From the NCBI RefSeq assembly GCF_014836945.1, contig NZ_JACSPX010000001.1, positions 452,952-516,951 of the forward strand: 64,000 nucleotides of DNA, in the 5' to 3' direction. The notes below the pieces were generated by a model. That model saw nothing but the letters and a program-made list of their open reading frames with translations. It did not search any database and was not told the origin of the DNA. This stretch comes from Microbacterium commune (GTDB lineage: Bacteria > Actinomycetota > Actinomycetes > Actinomycetales > Microbacteriaceae). The position numbers and the translations under genes are program-made. This document shows positions 53,427 to 61,053 of the stretch, in pieces. How positions within the stretch are numbered: position 1 is the first letter of the stretch; each line of letters starts with the position of its first letter.

Positions 53427-54290
53427 ATGCCCGAGATGCCGGAGGTGCAGGGACTGGTCGACTTCCTCGCCGCGCGAGCGGTGGGACGCACGGTCACGCG
53501 CGTCAGCGTGGCGGCGATCGCCGCGCTGAAGACGTTCGACCCGCCGGTCACCGCCCTGCAGGATGCCCGGATCACCGCCGTCGCGCGGCACGGCAAGTTC
53601 ATCGACCTGGCGCTCGGCGACGAGCTCCACCTCATCTTCCACCTCGCGAAGGCCGGGTGGCTGCGCTGGTACGACGAGCTGCCGACCACCCTCATCAAGC
53701 CGGGTCGCAGCCCGATCGCGGTGCGCGTGGCGCTCGACGACGGCAGCGGGTTCGACCTCACTGAGGCGGGCACGAAGAAGTCACTCGCGGTCTACGTCGC
53801 TCGTCACCCGGGCGATGTGCCCGGCATCGCCCGCCTCGGCCCCGACCCGCTCGACCCCGCCTTCACACGCGAGGCGTTCGCCGCGCTTCTCGCCGGTCGC
53901 CGCACCCAGATCAAGGGGCTCCTCCGCGACCAGGGCCTCATCGCCGGCATCGGCAACGCGTACAGCGACGAGATCCTGCATGCGGCGAAGATGTCGCCCT
54001 ACGCGCCCGCCGCGAACCTCGACGACGCCGACGTCGACCGGCTGTACGACGCGATGCAGGGCACGCTTCGCGAGGCGATCGACGAGGCCGCGGGCAAGCC
54101 GCCGGCGGACCTGAAGGACGCGAAGCGGCGAGGCATGCAGGTGCACGCCCGTCGGGGTGAGGCGTGTCCGGTGTGCGGCGACACGGTGCGCAGCGTGTTC
54201 TTCGCCGACCGGTCGCTGGAGTACTGCCCCACCTGCCAGACGGGCGGCAAGGTGCTCGCCGACCGCCGGCTCTCCCGGCTGCTGAAATGA
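53427..54290 (+). CDS. Fpg/Nei family DNA glycosylase
   Basis: A 287-residue base-excision glycosylase/AP lyase. The N-terminus MPEMPEV provides the catalytic Pro and Glu. ARHGKFIDLAL near residue 55 holds the conserved Lys. The H2TH region reads LLRDQGLIAGIGNAYSDEILHAAKMSP near 170. The C-terminal zinc finger is CPVCG with CPTCQ near 246-268. The sequence departs enough from classical MutM (insert TLIKPGRSPIAVRV) that it is better placed with the actinobacterial Nei-like group. The ATG at 53427 follows CAGGAT by six bases. It ends just before the rib operon. Confidence 0.92.
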   Translation: MPEMPEVQGLVDFLAARAVGRTVTRVSVAAIAALKTFDPPVTALQDARITAVARHGKFIDLALGDELHLIFHLAKAGWLRWYDELPTTLIKPGRSPIAVRVALDDGSGFDLTEAGTKKSLAVYVARHPGDVPGIARLGPDPLDPAFTREAFAALLAGRRTQIKGLLRDQGLIAGIGNAYSDEILHAAKMSPYAPAANLDDADVDRLYDAMQGTLREAIDEAAGKPPADLKDAKRRGMQVHARRGEACPVCGDTVRSVFFADRSLEYCPTCQTGGKVLADRRLSRLLK

Positions 54291-54350
54291 CGGCGGCAAG
54301 ACGGGGAATGAATCATCCGGGGGCACGTTGACTAGACTCTGAGCATCAAC

Positions 54351-54485
54351 GTGCTCCGGGGTCGGTGTGAATCCGAACCGGCGGTGACAGTCCGCGAACG
54401 CCTGGCGACAGGCGCCGATCCGGTGGAAATCCGGAACCGACGGTGATGCGAGCATCCGCTCGCTAGTCCGGAAGAGAGGCAGCAC
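54351..54485 (+). ncRNA. FMN riboswitch (RFN element) upstream of ribD
   Basis: All conserved blocks of the RFN element are in order: GGGGTCGGTGTGAATCCG, ACCGGCGGTGACAGTCCGCG, CCGGTGGAAATCCGGAACCG, ACGGTGA and TAGTCCGGAAGAGAGG. P1 is formed by GTGCT (54351-54355) and AGCAC (54481-54485). GCACG at 54482-54486 can instead pair with CGTGC (54496-54500), so the 3' half of P1 has an alternative partner, a plausible switch ahead of the ribD ribosome site (GAGAAGGATG). FMN binding would shut off the rib operon. TAGACT (54333-54338) is a likely -10. Confidence 0.96.
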
Positions 54486-54535
54486 GTGGCGTACGCGTGC
54501 GCTGCAGACCCCGGGAACCCAGAGAAGGATGACCG

Positions 54536-55627
54536 ATGGCTGTGACCGAGGCTGAGCGCGACGCCATGCATCGCGCCCTCGCGCTCGCGGCGAACGGGCC
54601 GCGGGGACTGAACCCGCAGGTGGGCGCCGTCATCCTCTCCCCCGCAGGCACCGTGCTGGCCGAGGGCTGGCACCGCGGCGCGGGCACCCCGCACGCCGAG
54701 GTCGACGCGCTCTCGAAGCTCGCCCCGGGAGAGGCATCCGGTGCGACCGCCGTCGTCACGCTCGAGCCGTGCAACCACACCGGACGCACCGGCCCGTGCG
54801 CGCAGGCGCTGATCGATGCGGGCGTCAGCCGCGTCGTCTACGCCACGGGCGATCCGGGAGACGTCTCCAGCGGCGGCGCGGACCGACTGCGCGCAGCGGG
54901 TGTCGAGGTGGTCGCGGGTGAGCAGGCGGATGCCTCTCGCCGGCTCATCGCCGATTGGCTGACCGTGCAGCGGCTGGGTCGCCCGCACGTCACCGTGAAG
55001 TGGGCGCAGAGCCTGGACGGCAGGGCCGCGGCATCCGACGGCACCAGCCAGTGGATCACCGGCCCCGACGCCCGCGCCGACGTGCACCGTCGCCGAGCCC
55101 GGGCCGACGCGATCGTGGCGGGCACCGGAACAGTGCTCGCCGACGACCCCGCACTCACCGCCCGCGACGGTGACGCCCTGTACCCGCACCAGCCGGTTCC
55201 TGTGGTGATCGGCTCGCGCGCCACCCCCGCCGACGCCGCCGTGCACCGGCACCCGAACGCCCCGCTGTTCTACGACACGAGAGACCTGTCGGCCGTGCTC
55301 GCCGATCTGCGCGACCGCGGTGTGCAGCGCGTCTTCGTCGAGGGCGGACCGACGCTGGCGAGCGCGTTCATCGCCGCCGGCGTCGCCGACACCGTGCTGG
55401 CCTACATCGCGCCGATGCTGCTCGGCGGCGAACGGCTCGCACTCACCGACATCGGCGTCGCCTCGATCGGCGACGCGCTGCACCTGCGGGTGGAGCAGTG
55501 GCTGCCCCTCGGCGCCGATTTGCTCGCCATCGCACACCCCGCCACGGCCCCCGTCGCGGGAGAGGACGCCCTGGTCGCCACCGCACACCCCGCCACGGCC
55601 CCCGTCGCGGGACAGGAAGGAAGCTGA
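54536..55627 (+). CDS. ribD: Bifunctional riboflavin deaminase/reductase RibD
   Basis: RibD deaminates the GTP-derived pyrimidine and then reduces its ribose. The 363 residues have an N-terminal zinc deaminase domain (GTPHAEVDALSK near 52, LEPCNHTGRTGPCAQAL near 76) and a C-terminal NADPH reductase domain (VTVKWAQSLDGRAAASDGTSQWITG near 155, VFVEGGPTLASAFI near 265). The last 35 residues are an extra Ala/Pro-rich tail holding AHPATAPVAG twice, encoded by a 31-base direct repeat. The ATG at 54536 lies downstream of the FMN riboswitch; the stop shares one base with the ribE start (TGATG). Confidence 0.95.
   Translation: MAVTEAERDAMHRALALAANGPRGLNPQVGAVILSPAGTVLAEGWHRGAGTPHAEVDALSKLAPGEASGATAVVTLEPCNHTGRTGPCAQALIDAGVSRVVYATGDPGDVSSGGADRLRAAGVEVVAGEQADASRRLIADWLTVQRLGRPHVTVKWAQSLDGRAAASDGTSQWITGPDARADVHRRRARADAIVAGTGTVLADDPALTARDGDALYPHQPVPVVIGSRATPADAAVHRHPNAPLFYDTRDLSAVLADLRDRGVQRVFVEGGPTLASAFIAAGVADTVLAYIAPMLLGGERLALTDIGVASIGDALHLRVEQWLPLGADLLAIAHPATAPVAGEDALVATAHPATAPVAGQEGS
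55531..55612 (+). repeat. 31-base direct repeat in the ribD 3' end
   Basis: Identical 31-base copies at 55531-55561 and 55582-55612, a period of 51 bases or 17 codons, so the frame is kept. The intervening 20 bases differ. It adds a second AHPATAPVAG segment to the RibD tail. Confidence 0.92.
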
Positions 55628-56265
55628 TGTTCACCGGAATCATCGAGGAGATCGGCGAGATCGCCGCGATCTCGGCATCGGGCGACGGATGGCGGCTCAC
55701 CGTGCACGCGCCGAAGGCCGCGGCGGATGCCGTGCACGGCGAGTCCATCGCCGTCAGCGGTGTGTGCCTCACCGTCGTCGGCTCGACCGAGACGACCTTC
55801 GACGCCGACGTCATGAAGCAGACCCTCGACGTGTCGGCTCTGGGCGCCGTGCAGGTCGGCACCCGGGTGAACATCGAGAAGGCGATGCCGGTCGGCGCGC
55901 GCCTGGGCGGCCACATCGTGCAGGGCCACGTCGACGGCGTCGGCACCGTGCTCGAGGTCAGGCCCGGTGCCCAGTGGCGCGTGCTGCGCATCAGCCTGCC
56001 CGCCGAGCTCGCCCCGCTCGTGGTCGACAAGGGCTCGATCAGTGTCGCGGGCACCTCGCTCACGGTGAGTGCCGTGAGCGCGCCGGGCGCAGTCGTGCAG
56101 GACGAGCACTGGTTCGAGGTCTCGCTGATCCCCGAGACGCTCGACGCCACCATCCTCGGCACGCTCGAGCCCGGCGACATCGTCAACCTCGAGACCGACA
56201 TCCTCGCCCGTCATGTCGAGCGCCTGCTCGCGTTCCGCTCCGCCCCGGAAGGAGGCTCGCGATGA
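55627..56265 (+). CDS. ribE: Riboflavin synthase
   Basis: Joins two lumazine molecules to riboflavin. The 212 residues show the two pseudo-repeats of the family: MFTGIIEEIGEIAAI with VSGVCLTVV near residue 45 and GGHIVQGHVDGVGTV near 98, followed by KGSISVAGTSLTVSAV near 138. The trimeric all-beta fold is expected. It overlaps ribD by one base and ribBA by four, so translation is coupled. An upstream extension into ribD was discarded. Confidence 0.97.
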   Translation: MFTGIIEEIGEIAAISASGDGWRLTVHAPKAAADAVHGESIAVSGVCLTVVGSTETTFDADVMKQTLDVSALGAVQVGTRVNIEKAMPVGARLGGHIVQGHVDGVGTVLEVRPGAQWRVLRISLPAELAPLVVDKGSISVAGTSLTVSAVSAPGAVVQDEHWFEVSLIPETLDATILGTLEPGDIVNLETDILARHVERLLAFRSAPEGGSR

Positions 56266-57530
56266 GCCTTTCCCCTCTCTCCGACGCCCTCGACGCGCTG
56301 CGCGCCGGCAAGCCGATCATCGTCGCCGACGACGAGAACCGCGAGAACGAGGGTGACATCATCATCTCCGCCGAACTCGCGACGGCCGAGACGATGGCCT
56401 GGATGGTGCGCTGGACGTCTGGCCTCATCTGCGCCCCGCTGCCGGCCGACCTCGCCGACCAGCTGAACCTGCCCCCCATGGTCGAGACGAACGAAGACGC
56501 CCGCACGACGGCGTACACGGTGAGTGTCGACGCGGCCGAGGGCGTCACGACGGGCATCAGCGCGCACGACCGGGCGCTGACCCTGAACGTGCTGGCGAAC
56601 CCGGCGTCGACCCCGACCAGCCTGATCCGTCCTGGCCACATCCTGCCGCTGCGCGCCGTCGACGGCGGCGTGCGCGAACGCGGCGGTCACACCGAGGCGG
56701 CGGTCGAGCTGATGCGGCTCGCGGGCCTGCAGCCGGTCGGAGCGATCGCCGAGGTGGTGGCCGACGACGGCAGCATGATGCGCCTGCCGGCGCTGCTCGA
56801 GCTCGGCGCGCGTGAGGGGGTGCCGGTGATCACCATCGAGCAGCTCATCGCTCATCTGAACGAGGTCGACCCGCGCGACGAGGCCGACTGCCTCGCGCGC
56901 AGATCCGGCCGCCGGGTCAGCCTGCGCGCCGACGCCAACGTGCCGACAGACCACGGCACCTTCCGCTTCCTCGCGTACAAGGACCGCATCAGCGGCACCG
57001 ACCACATCGCGGTCGTCTCGGGCACGCCCGGCGAGACGGCGCTGGTGCGCGTGCACTCCGAGTGCCTCACCGGCGAGGCGTTCGCGTCTCAGAAGTGCGA
57101 GTGCGGCCCGCAGCTGCAGGCGGCTCTCGACCGCATCGACGAGGAGGGCGGCGTGGTCATCTACATGCGCGGCCACGAGGGGCGCGGCATCGGGCTGATC
57201 AACAAGCTGCGCGCATACGCGCTGCAGGAGGAGGGCCTCGACACGGTCGATGCCAACCTCGCCCTCGGTCTGCCCGCCGACGCGCGCGAATACGCCGCGG
57301 CCGCCGGCATCCTCACCGATCTCGGCATCTCGAAGGTGCGCCTGCTCACCAACAACACCGACAAGGTCGAGAAGCTGCAGGCCCTCGGGCTCGACGTGAT
57401 CGAGCAGGTGCCGCTGATCGTCGGCGTCGGCCCCAACAACCACCAGTACCTCGAGACCAAGCGCGATCGCATGGGTCACATCATCGGCGCGGACGAGCTC
57501 GCCCACGCCCTCGGAAAGGACGACGCATGA
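56262..57530 (+). CDS. ribBA: Bifunctional 3,4-DHBP synthase/GTP cyclohydrolase II
   Basis: The 422-residue fusion supplies both precursors of the pathway. The N-terminal DHBP synthase (about 1-205) has [14 protein letters not shown] near residue 22 and [45 protein letters not shown] completes this site. The C-terminal GTP cyclohydrolase II (about 210-422) has the zinc cysteines in [21 protein letters not shown] near 268 and the catalytic [10 protein letters not shown] near 302. It overlaps ribE and ribH by four bases each. Confidence 0.97.
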   Translation: MSLSPLSDALDALRAGKPIIVADDENRENEGDIIISAELATAETMAWMVRWTSGLICAPLPADLADQLNLPPMVETNEDARTTAYTVSVDAAEGVTTGISAHDRALTLNVLANPASTPTSLIRPGHILPLRAVDGGVRERGGHTEAAVELMRLAGLQPVGAIAEVVADDGSMMRLPALLELGAREGVPVITIEQLIAHLNEVDPRDEADCLARRSGRRVSLRADANVPTDHGTFRFLAYKDRISGTDHIAVVSGTPGETALVRVHSECLTGEAFASQKCECGPQLQAALDRIDEEGGVVIYMRGHEGRGIGLINKLRAYALQEEGLDTVDANLALGLPADAREYAAAAGILTDLGISKVRLLTNNTDKVEKLQALGLDVIEQVPLIVGVGPNNHQYLETKRDRMGHIIGADELAHALGKDDA

Positions 57531-58003
57531 GCGGCGCAGGAGCCCCCACCCCGGACACCCCGGTCGACGGCAGCGGTCTGCGCGTCGTCGTGATCGCGGG
57601 AACCTGGCACGAGACGATCTCGAACGGCCTCATCGCCGGCGCGCAGCGCGTGCTCGACGAGGCGGGTGCCGCGCACACGCTGGTGCGCGTGCCCGGGTCG
57701 TTCGAGCTGGCCGTCGCCGCTCAGGCGGCTTTCGCCGGCGGGGCGGATGCCGTGGTCGCGCTCGGCGTGATCATCCGCGGTGGCACGCCGCACTTCGAGT
57801 ACGTGTCCTCGGCGACGACCGACGGGCTCAGCAGGGTCGCCCTGGATGCCGGCAAGCCGGTCGGCTTCGGCGTGCTCACCCTCGACGACGAGCAGCAGGG
57901 TCTCGACCGTGCGGGCCTTTCGGGCTCGAAGGAGGACAAGGGCGCCGAGGCCGCGGACGCGGCGCTGCGCACCGCGCTGGTCGTCCGCGCGCTGCGCGTC
58001 TGA
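57527..58003 (+). CDS. ribH: 6,7-dimethyl-8-ribityllumazine synthase
   Basis: Condenses the two branches into lumazine, the substrate of RibE. The 158 residues include [20 protein letters not shown] near residue 20, the specificity loop [13 protein letters not shown] near 52, [19 protein letters not shown] near 78 with the catalytic His, and the terminal [12 protein letters not shown] few extra residues precede the core. It is the last gene of the riboswitch-controlled operon and overlaps ribBA by ATGA; the longer upstream frame is inside ribBA and was rejected. Confidence 0.96.
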   Translation: MSGAGAPTPDTPVDGSGLRVVVIAGTWHETISNGLIAGAQRVLDEAGAAHTLVRVPGSFELAVAAQAAFAGGADAVVALGVIIRGGTPHFEYVSSATTDGLSRVALDAGKPVGFGVLTLDDEQQGLDRAGLSGSKEDKGAEAADAALRTALVVRALRV

Positions 58004-58034
58004 CCGCCGCGGGCAGACCGGCTAGCCTGGGGTC

Positions 58035-58391
58035 ATGGAGACCCTGCGCCACATCGTTCTGTTCGTTCACCTCGTCGGCTTCGCGGTGCTCTTCGGAGCG
58101 TGGGCCGTGCAGGCCTTCGGCGGCAAGCGCGAGATCGTCAAGCTGATGCACATCGGCGTCACGATCGCCGCCGTCGCCGGCCTGGCTCTCGCCGCGCCGT
58201 GGGGCCTGCCCGACGGCGTCGAGATGAACTACGCCAAGATCGGCACCAAGCTCGTCATCCTGCTGATCATCGGCGCCTTCCTCGGCATCGGCCAGGCCCG
58301 ACAGCGCAAGAGCGGTCAGGTGCCCACGGCGCTGTTCTGGGGCATCGGCCTGCTCACCCTGGTGAACGCGGGCATCGCCGTCATCTGGTGA
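58035..58391 (+). CDS. Small four-helix membrane protein
   Basis: A 118-residue integral membrane protein with four hydrophobic helices (about 5-27, 38-57, 69-87 and 98-117). Polar positions inside the helices include His 6, His 12 (FVHLVGF) and His 40, which could bind haem or simply be structural. I recognise no named family, though similar small proteins are widespread in actinobacteria. The ATG at 58035 lies six bases after TAGCCT (58023-58028), so it has its own leaderless promoter and is not part of the rib operon. Confidence 0.78.
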   Translation: METLRHIVLFVHLVGFAVLFGAWAVQAFGGKREIVKLMHIGVTIAAVAGLALAAPWGLPDGVEMNYAKIGTKLVILLIIGAFLGIGQARQRKSGQVPTALFWGIGLLTLVNAGIAVIW

Positions 58392-58449
58392 GCCTCCGGC
58401 CCGCCGGGCCAATAGACTCCTCGAGGTCCAGCCACCGGAGGAGCAGCAT

Positions 58450-59904
58450 ATGACGACGACCATCGCCCCGGCCAACCCGCGCTCGCGGGTCATCCTGGCC
58501 AGTCTCGTGGGCACGACGATCGAGTTCTACGACTTCTACGTCTACGCGACCGCGGCGGTGCTCGTCTTCCCCGTGCTGTTCTTCCCGACGGGCAACGACA
58601 CCACGTCGCTGCTCGCCTCGTTCGGTGTGTTCGGTGCGGCGATGGTCGCGCGTCCGATCGGCGCGATGATCTTCGGCCACTTCGGCGACAAGTTCGGTCG
58701 CAAGGCGACCCTGGTCGCCTCGCTGCTCACGATGGGCATCGCGACCTTCCTCATCGGCCTGCTGCCCACGTTCCAGCAGATCAACTGGTGGGCCGCCCTG
58801 TTGCTGCTCATCCTCCGTCTCGCTCAGGGCTTCGCGCTCGGCGGCGAGTGGTCGGGCGCCGCGCTGGTGGCCACCGAGAACGCTCCTGCCGGCAAGCGCG
58901 CCTGGTACGGGTCGTTCCCGCAGCTCGGCGCACCGCTGGGCTTCATCATCGCGAACGGCATCTTCCTCGCGATCAACGCGCTGCTCCCCCACGAGACCGA
59001 CGCGACCCTGAAGTCCGAGGCGTTCCTCAGCTGGGGCTGGCGGGTGCCGTTCCTGTTCTCGGCAGTGATGGTGATCATCGGCCTGTGGGTGCGTCTCAAG
59101 CTCGTCGAGTCCGAGACGTTCACGCGGGCGGCCGATACCGGCCGCATCCGCAAGCTGCCGCTCGCGACGGTGTTCCGTCACCACTGGAAGCAGCTCATCC
59201 TCGGCACGTTCATCATGCTCGCTACCTACGTGCTGTTCTACCTGATGACGAACTTCACGCTCGCCTACGGCACCAAGGCCGGCTCGCTCGAGGTGGCGTC
59301 GGCCGCCGCACAGCAGGCCGCTGACGCGTCCGGCAAGCCCTTCGACGCGTCAGCGTTCGCGGCGCAGTTCTACCCCGGGCTCGGCTTCGGCTACACGCAG
59401 TTCGTGATCATGCAGATCGTGGGTGTGGTGTTCTTCGGCATTTTCACCCTGCTCTCCGGCCCCTGGGCCGACCGGTTCGGGCGACGCCGACTGCTGCTGT
59501 GGGTGACCGGCGCGATCATCGTCTTCGGCCTCACCTTCAACCTGTTCCTCATGCCTCAGGACGACCCGGCGCTGACGATGGCTGTCGTGCAGGGCTTCCT
59601 CATCCTCGGCTTCCTGCTGATGGGCGCCACCTTCGGCCCGATGGGCGCCCTGCTGCCCGAGCTGTTCCCCACGAACGTGCGGTACTCCGGCTCGGCGATC
59701 GCGTACAACGTGTCGTCGATCCTCGGCGCCGCAGTCGCTCCGCTGATCGCCGTCGAGCTGTGGCGCATCGGCGACGGCTCGCCCTGGCTGGTGGGCGTGT
59801 ACCTATCTGCCATGGCCGTGCTGACGTTCATCGCCCTGTGGCTGTCGCCCGAGACGAAGGACCACGACTTCGAGGCCGACCTGGGCGTCGCCGCCCAGCG
59901 CTGA
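58450..59904 (+). CDS. MFS transporter, metabolite:H+ symporter family
   Basis: A 484-residue twelve-helix transporter of the MHS branch (ProP, ShiA, KgtP relatives). SLVGTTIEFYDFYVYATAAVLVF forms helix 1, FGHFGDKFGRKATLVASLL near residue 77 is the loop 2-3 signature, and RLAQGFALGGEWSGAALVATENAP near 120 is the helix 4-5 hallmark. An insert of about 30 residues (SAAAQQAADASGKPFDASAF) separates helices 7 and 8. The substrate is not predictable. The ATG at 58450 has CGGAGGAG upstream. It is convergent with the S66 peptidase gene. Confidence 0.92.
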   Translation: MTTTIAPANPRSRVILASLVGTTIEFYDFYVYATAAVLVFPVLFFPTGNDTTSLLASFGVFGAAMVARPIGAMIFGHFGDKFGRKATLVASLLTMGIATFLIGLLPTFQQINWWAALLLLILRLAQGFALGGEWSGAALVATENAPAGKRAWYGSFPQLGAPLGFIIANGIFLAINALLPHETDATLKSEAFLSWGWRVPFLFSAVMVIIGLWVRLKLVESETFTRAADTGRIRKLPLATVFRHHWKQLILGTFIMLATYVLFYLMTNFTLAYGTKAGSLEVASAAAQQAADASGKPFDASAFAAQFYPGLGFGYTQFVIMQIVGVVFFGIFTLLSGPWADRFGRRRLLLWVTGAIIVFGLTFNLFLMPQDDPALTMAVVQGFLILGFLLMGATFGPMGALLPELFPTNVRYSGSAIAYNVSSILGAAVAPLIAVELWRIGDGSPWLVGVYLSAMAVLTFIALWLSPETKDHDFEADLGVAAQR

Positions 59905-59915
59905 GCGCGGGTGGG

Positions 59916-60947
59916 TCAGAACCGCGCGGTCACCGCGCGGTTCCGACCGTCGAGCGTCATCTCACCCCCGTAGGGCAGGATCCACTGCGGACGCGTGTGC
60001 CCGAAGGGCACGCCGACGCAGACCACGGCATCCGGGTTGTACCGGTCGAGCGTCTCGAGCACGACATCGCGCTGAGCGGCACGCAGCGCCGATCTCTCGG
60101 TCGCGGTGGGCATCACCTCGAACGAGCTCACGGCGGGTCGCGCGAACAGCACCCCGGCGACGGCGGCCAGCAGTCCCCGCTCGCCGTAGGCGCGCAGCTG
60201 CTCGGCGACATGATGCGCCGGCGTGAGCCGCTCGCTGGTCTCGAGAATCAGAATCGTGCCGGCGAGCTCGTCGTTCGACGGCATCCGGTCGGCGAGCGCG
60301 AGCTGGTTCACCACCTCGAGGCAGCCGCCCCACGTGCGGCCTGTCACGCTCTTCCCGGGTCCGGCCCACGTCCACGGCTCGGTCGGCTCGCGGTCACCGT
60401 ACTCGGTCAGGGCAGCCGGGTCGTCCCAGTGCCGCCCGATGTCCTCCGACTCCCCCGGCTCGGTGATCTCCACCTCGCCGCCGTCGAGCAGTGCGGCGCG
60501 CAGCGCGCGCAGGTGCACGTCATCGACCGCGGGCCCCGCCCCCAGATGCACCTGGGTGGAGCCGCCGTAGAAGCCGGCGACGCCGCGCCGCCACAGCCAG
60601 TTCAGGATGTTGGTGTTGTCGCTGTACCCGAGGAAGGGCTTTGGGTCGGCAGCGGCGAGCGCCGGGTCGAGGTGCGGCGTCACGAGGATCTGATCGCTGC
60701 CGCCGATGGTGGCGATGATCGCACGGATGCCGGGATCGGCGAGCGCCGAGTTCATGTCGGCGGCGCGCGCTCGGGGACTCGCATCGAGCTGCCTCGTGGT
60801 CGAGTACTCGACGGGGACGAGTCCGGTCAGCTCGCGCAGACGTCGCATCGCCTGCTCGTGCACCTCGGGCCCGACCGCGGGCGCGGCGAAAGCGGGCGAG
60901 AGGACGGCGATGCGGTCGCCGGGGCGAGCCTTCGGAACATGCAGCAT
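59916..60947 (-). CDS. S66 family peptidase (LD-carboxypeptidase/MccF type)
   Basis: A 343-residue serine peptidase of the family that cleaves L,D-peptide bonds in wall recycling or inactivates microcin C-like compounds. The motifs are PGDRIAVLSPAFAAP near residue 10, ALADPGIRAIIATIGGSDQI near 84 (nucleophile region), FLGYSDNTNILNWLWRRG near 118 and GRTWGGCLEVVNQLAL near 210. The length and the GGSDQ turn fit MccF-like members better than classical LdcA, so resistance or recycling both remain open. The ATG at 60947 lies six bases after CAGGAT on the minus strand. The 3' end of the coding region is itself a palindrome (59919-59943). Confidence 0.88.
   Translation of the reverse strand: MLHVPKARPGDRIAVLSPAFAAPAVGPEVHEQAMRRLRELTGLVPVEYSTTRQLDASPRARAADMNSALADPGIRAIIATIGGSDQILVTPHLDPALAAADPKPFLGYSDNTNILNWLWRRGVAGFYGGSTQVHLGAGPAVDDVHLRALRAALLDGGEVEITEPGESEDIGRHWDDPAALTEYGDREPTEPWTWAGPGKSVTGRTWGGCLEVVNQLALADRMPSNDELAGTILILETSERLTPAHHVAEQLRAYGERGLLAAVAGVLFARPAVSSFEVMPTATERSALRAAQRDVVLETLDRYNPDAVVCVGVPFGHTRPQWILPYGGEMTLDGRNRAVTARF
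59919..59943. terminator. Terminator hairpin embedded in the S66 peptidase 3' end
   Basis: A perfect 12-base stem, GAACCGCGCGGT (59919-59930) and ACCGCGCGGTTC (59932-59943), around a single base. It encodes the last residues (NRAVTARF) of the minus-strand peptidase and lies 14 bases after the MFS stop, so it may serve as a shared terminator. A one-base loop means the inner pairs must open. Confidence 0.65.
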
Positions 60948-61053
60948 GCCTCCATCCTGCCCGCGGCGCGCGCGGGCGGCGAAACAGGCCGCGCATAAGG
61001 AGTTCGGTCGACAATAGAAGCACTCACCCACGACTCCTCACGAATGAGGTCCC

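Noticed and set aside
61003..61019. A fifth BlaI-type operator before the ABC exporter (TTCGGTCGACAATAGAA)
   Set aside because: Four of the twelve defining positions differ from TTCTAC-N5-GTAGAA; only the right half fits, and that half may simply be a -10-like sequence.
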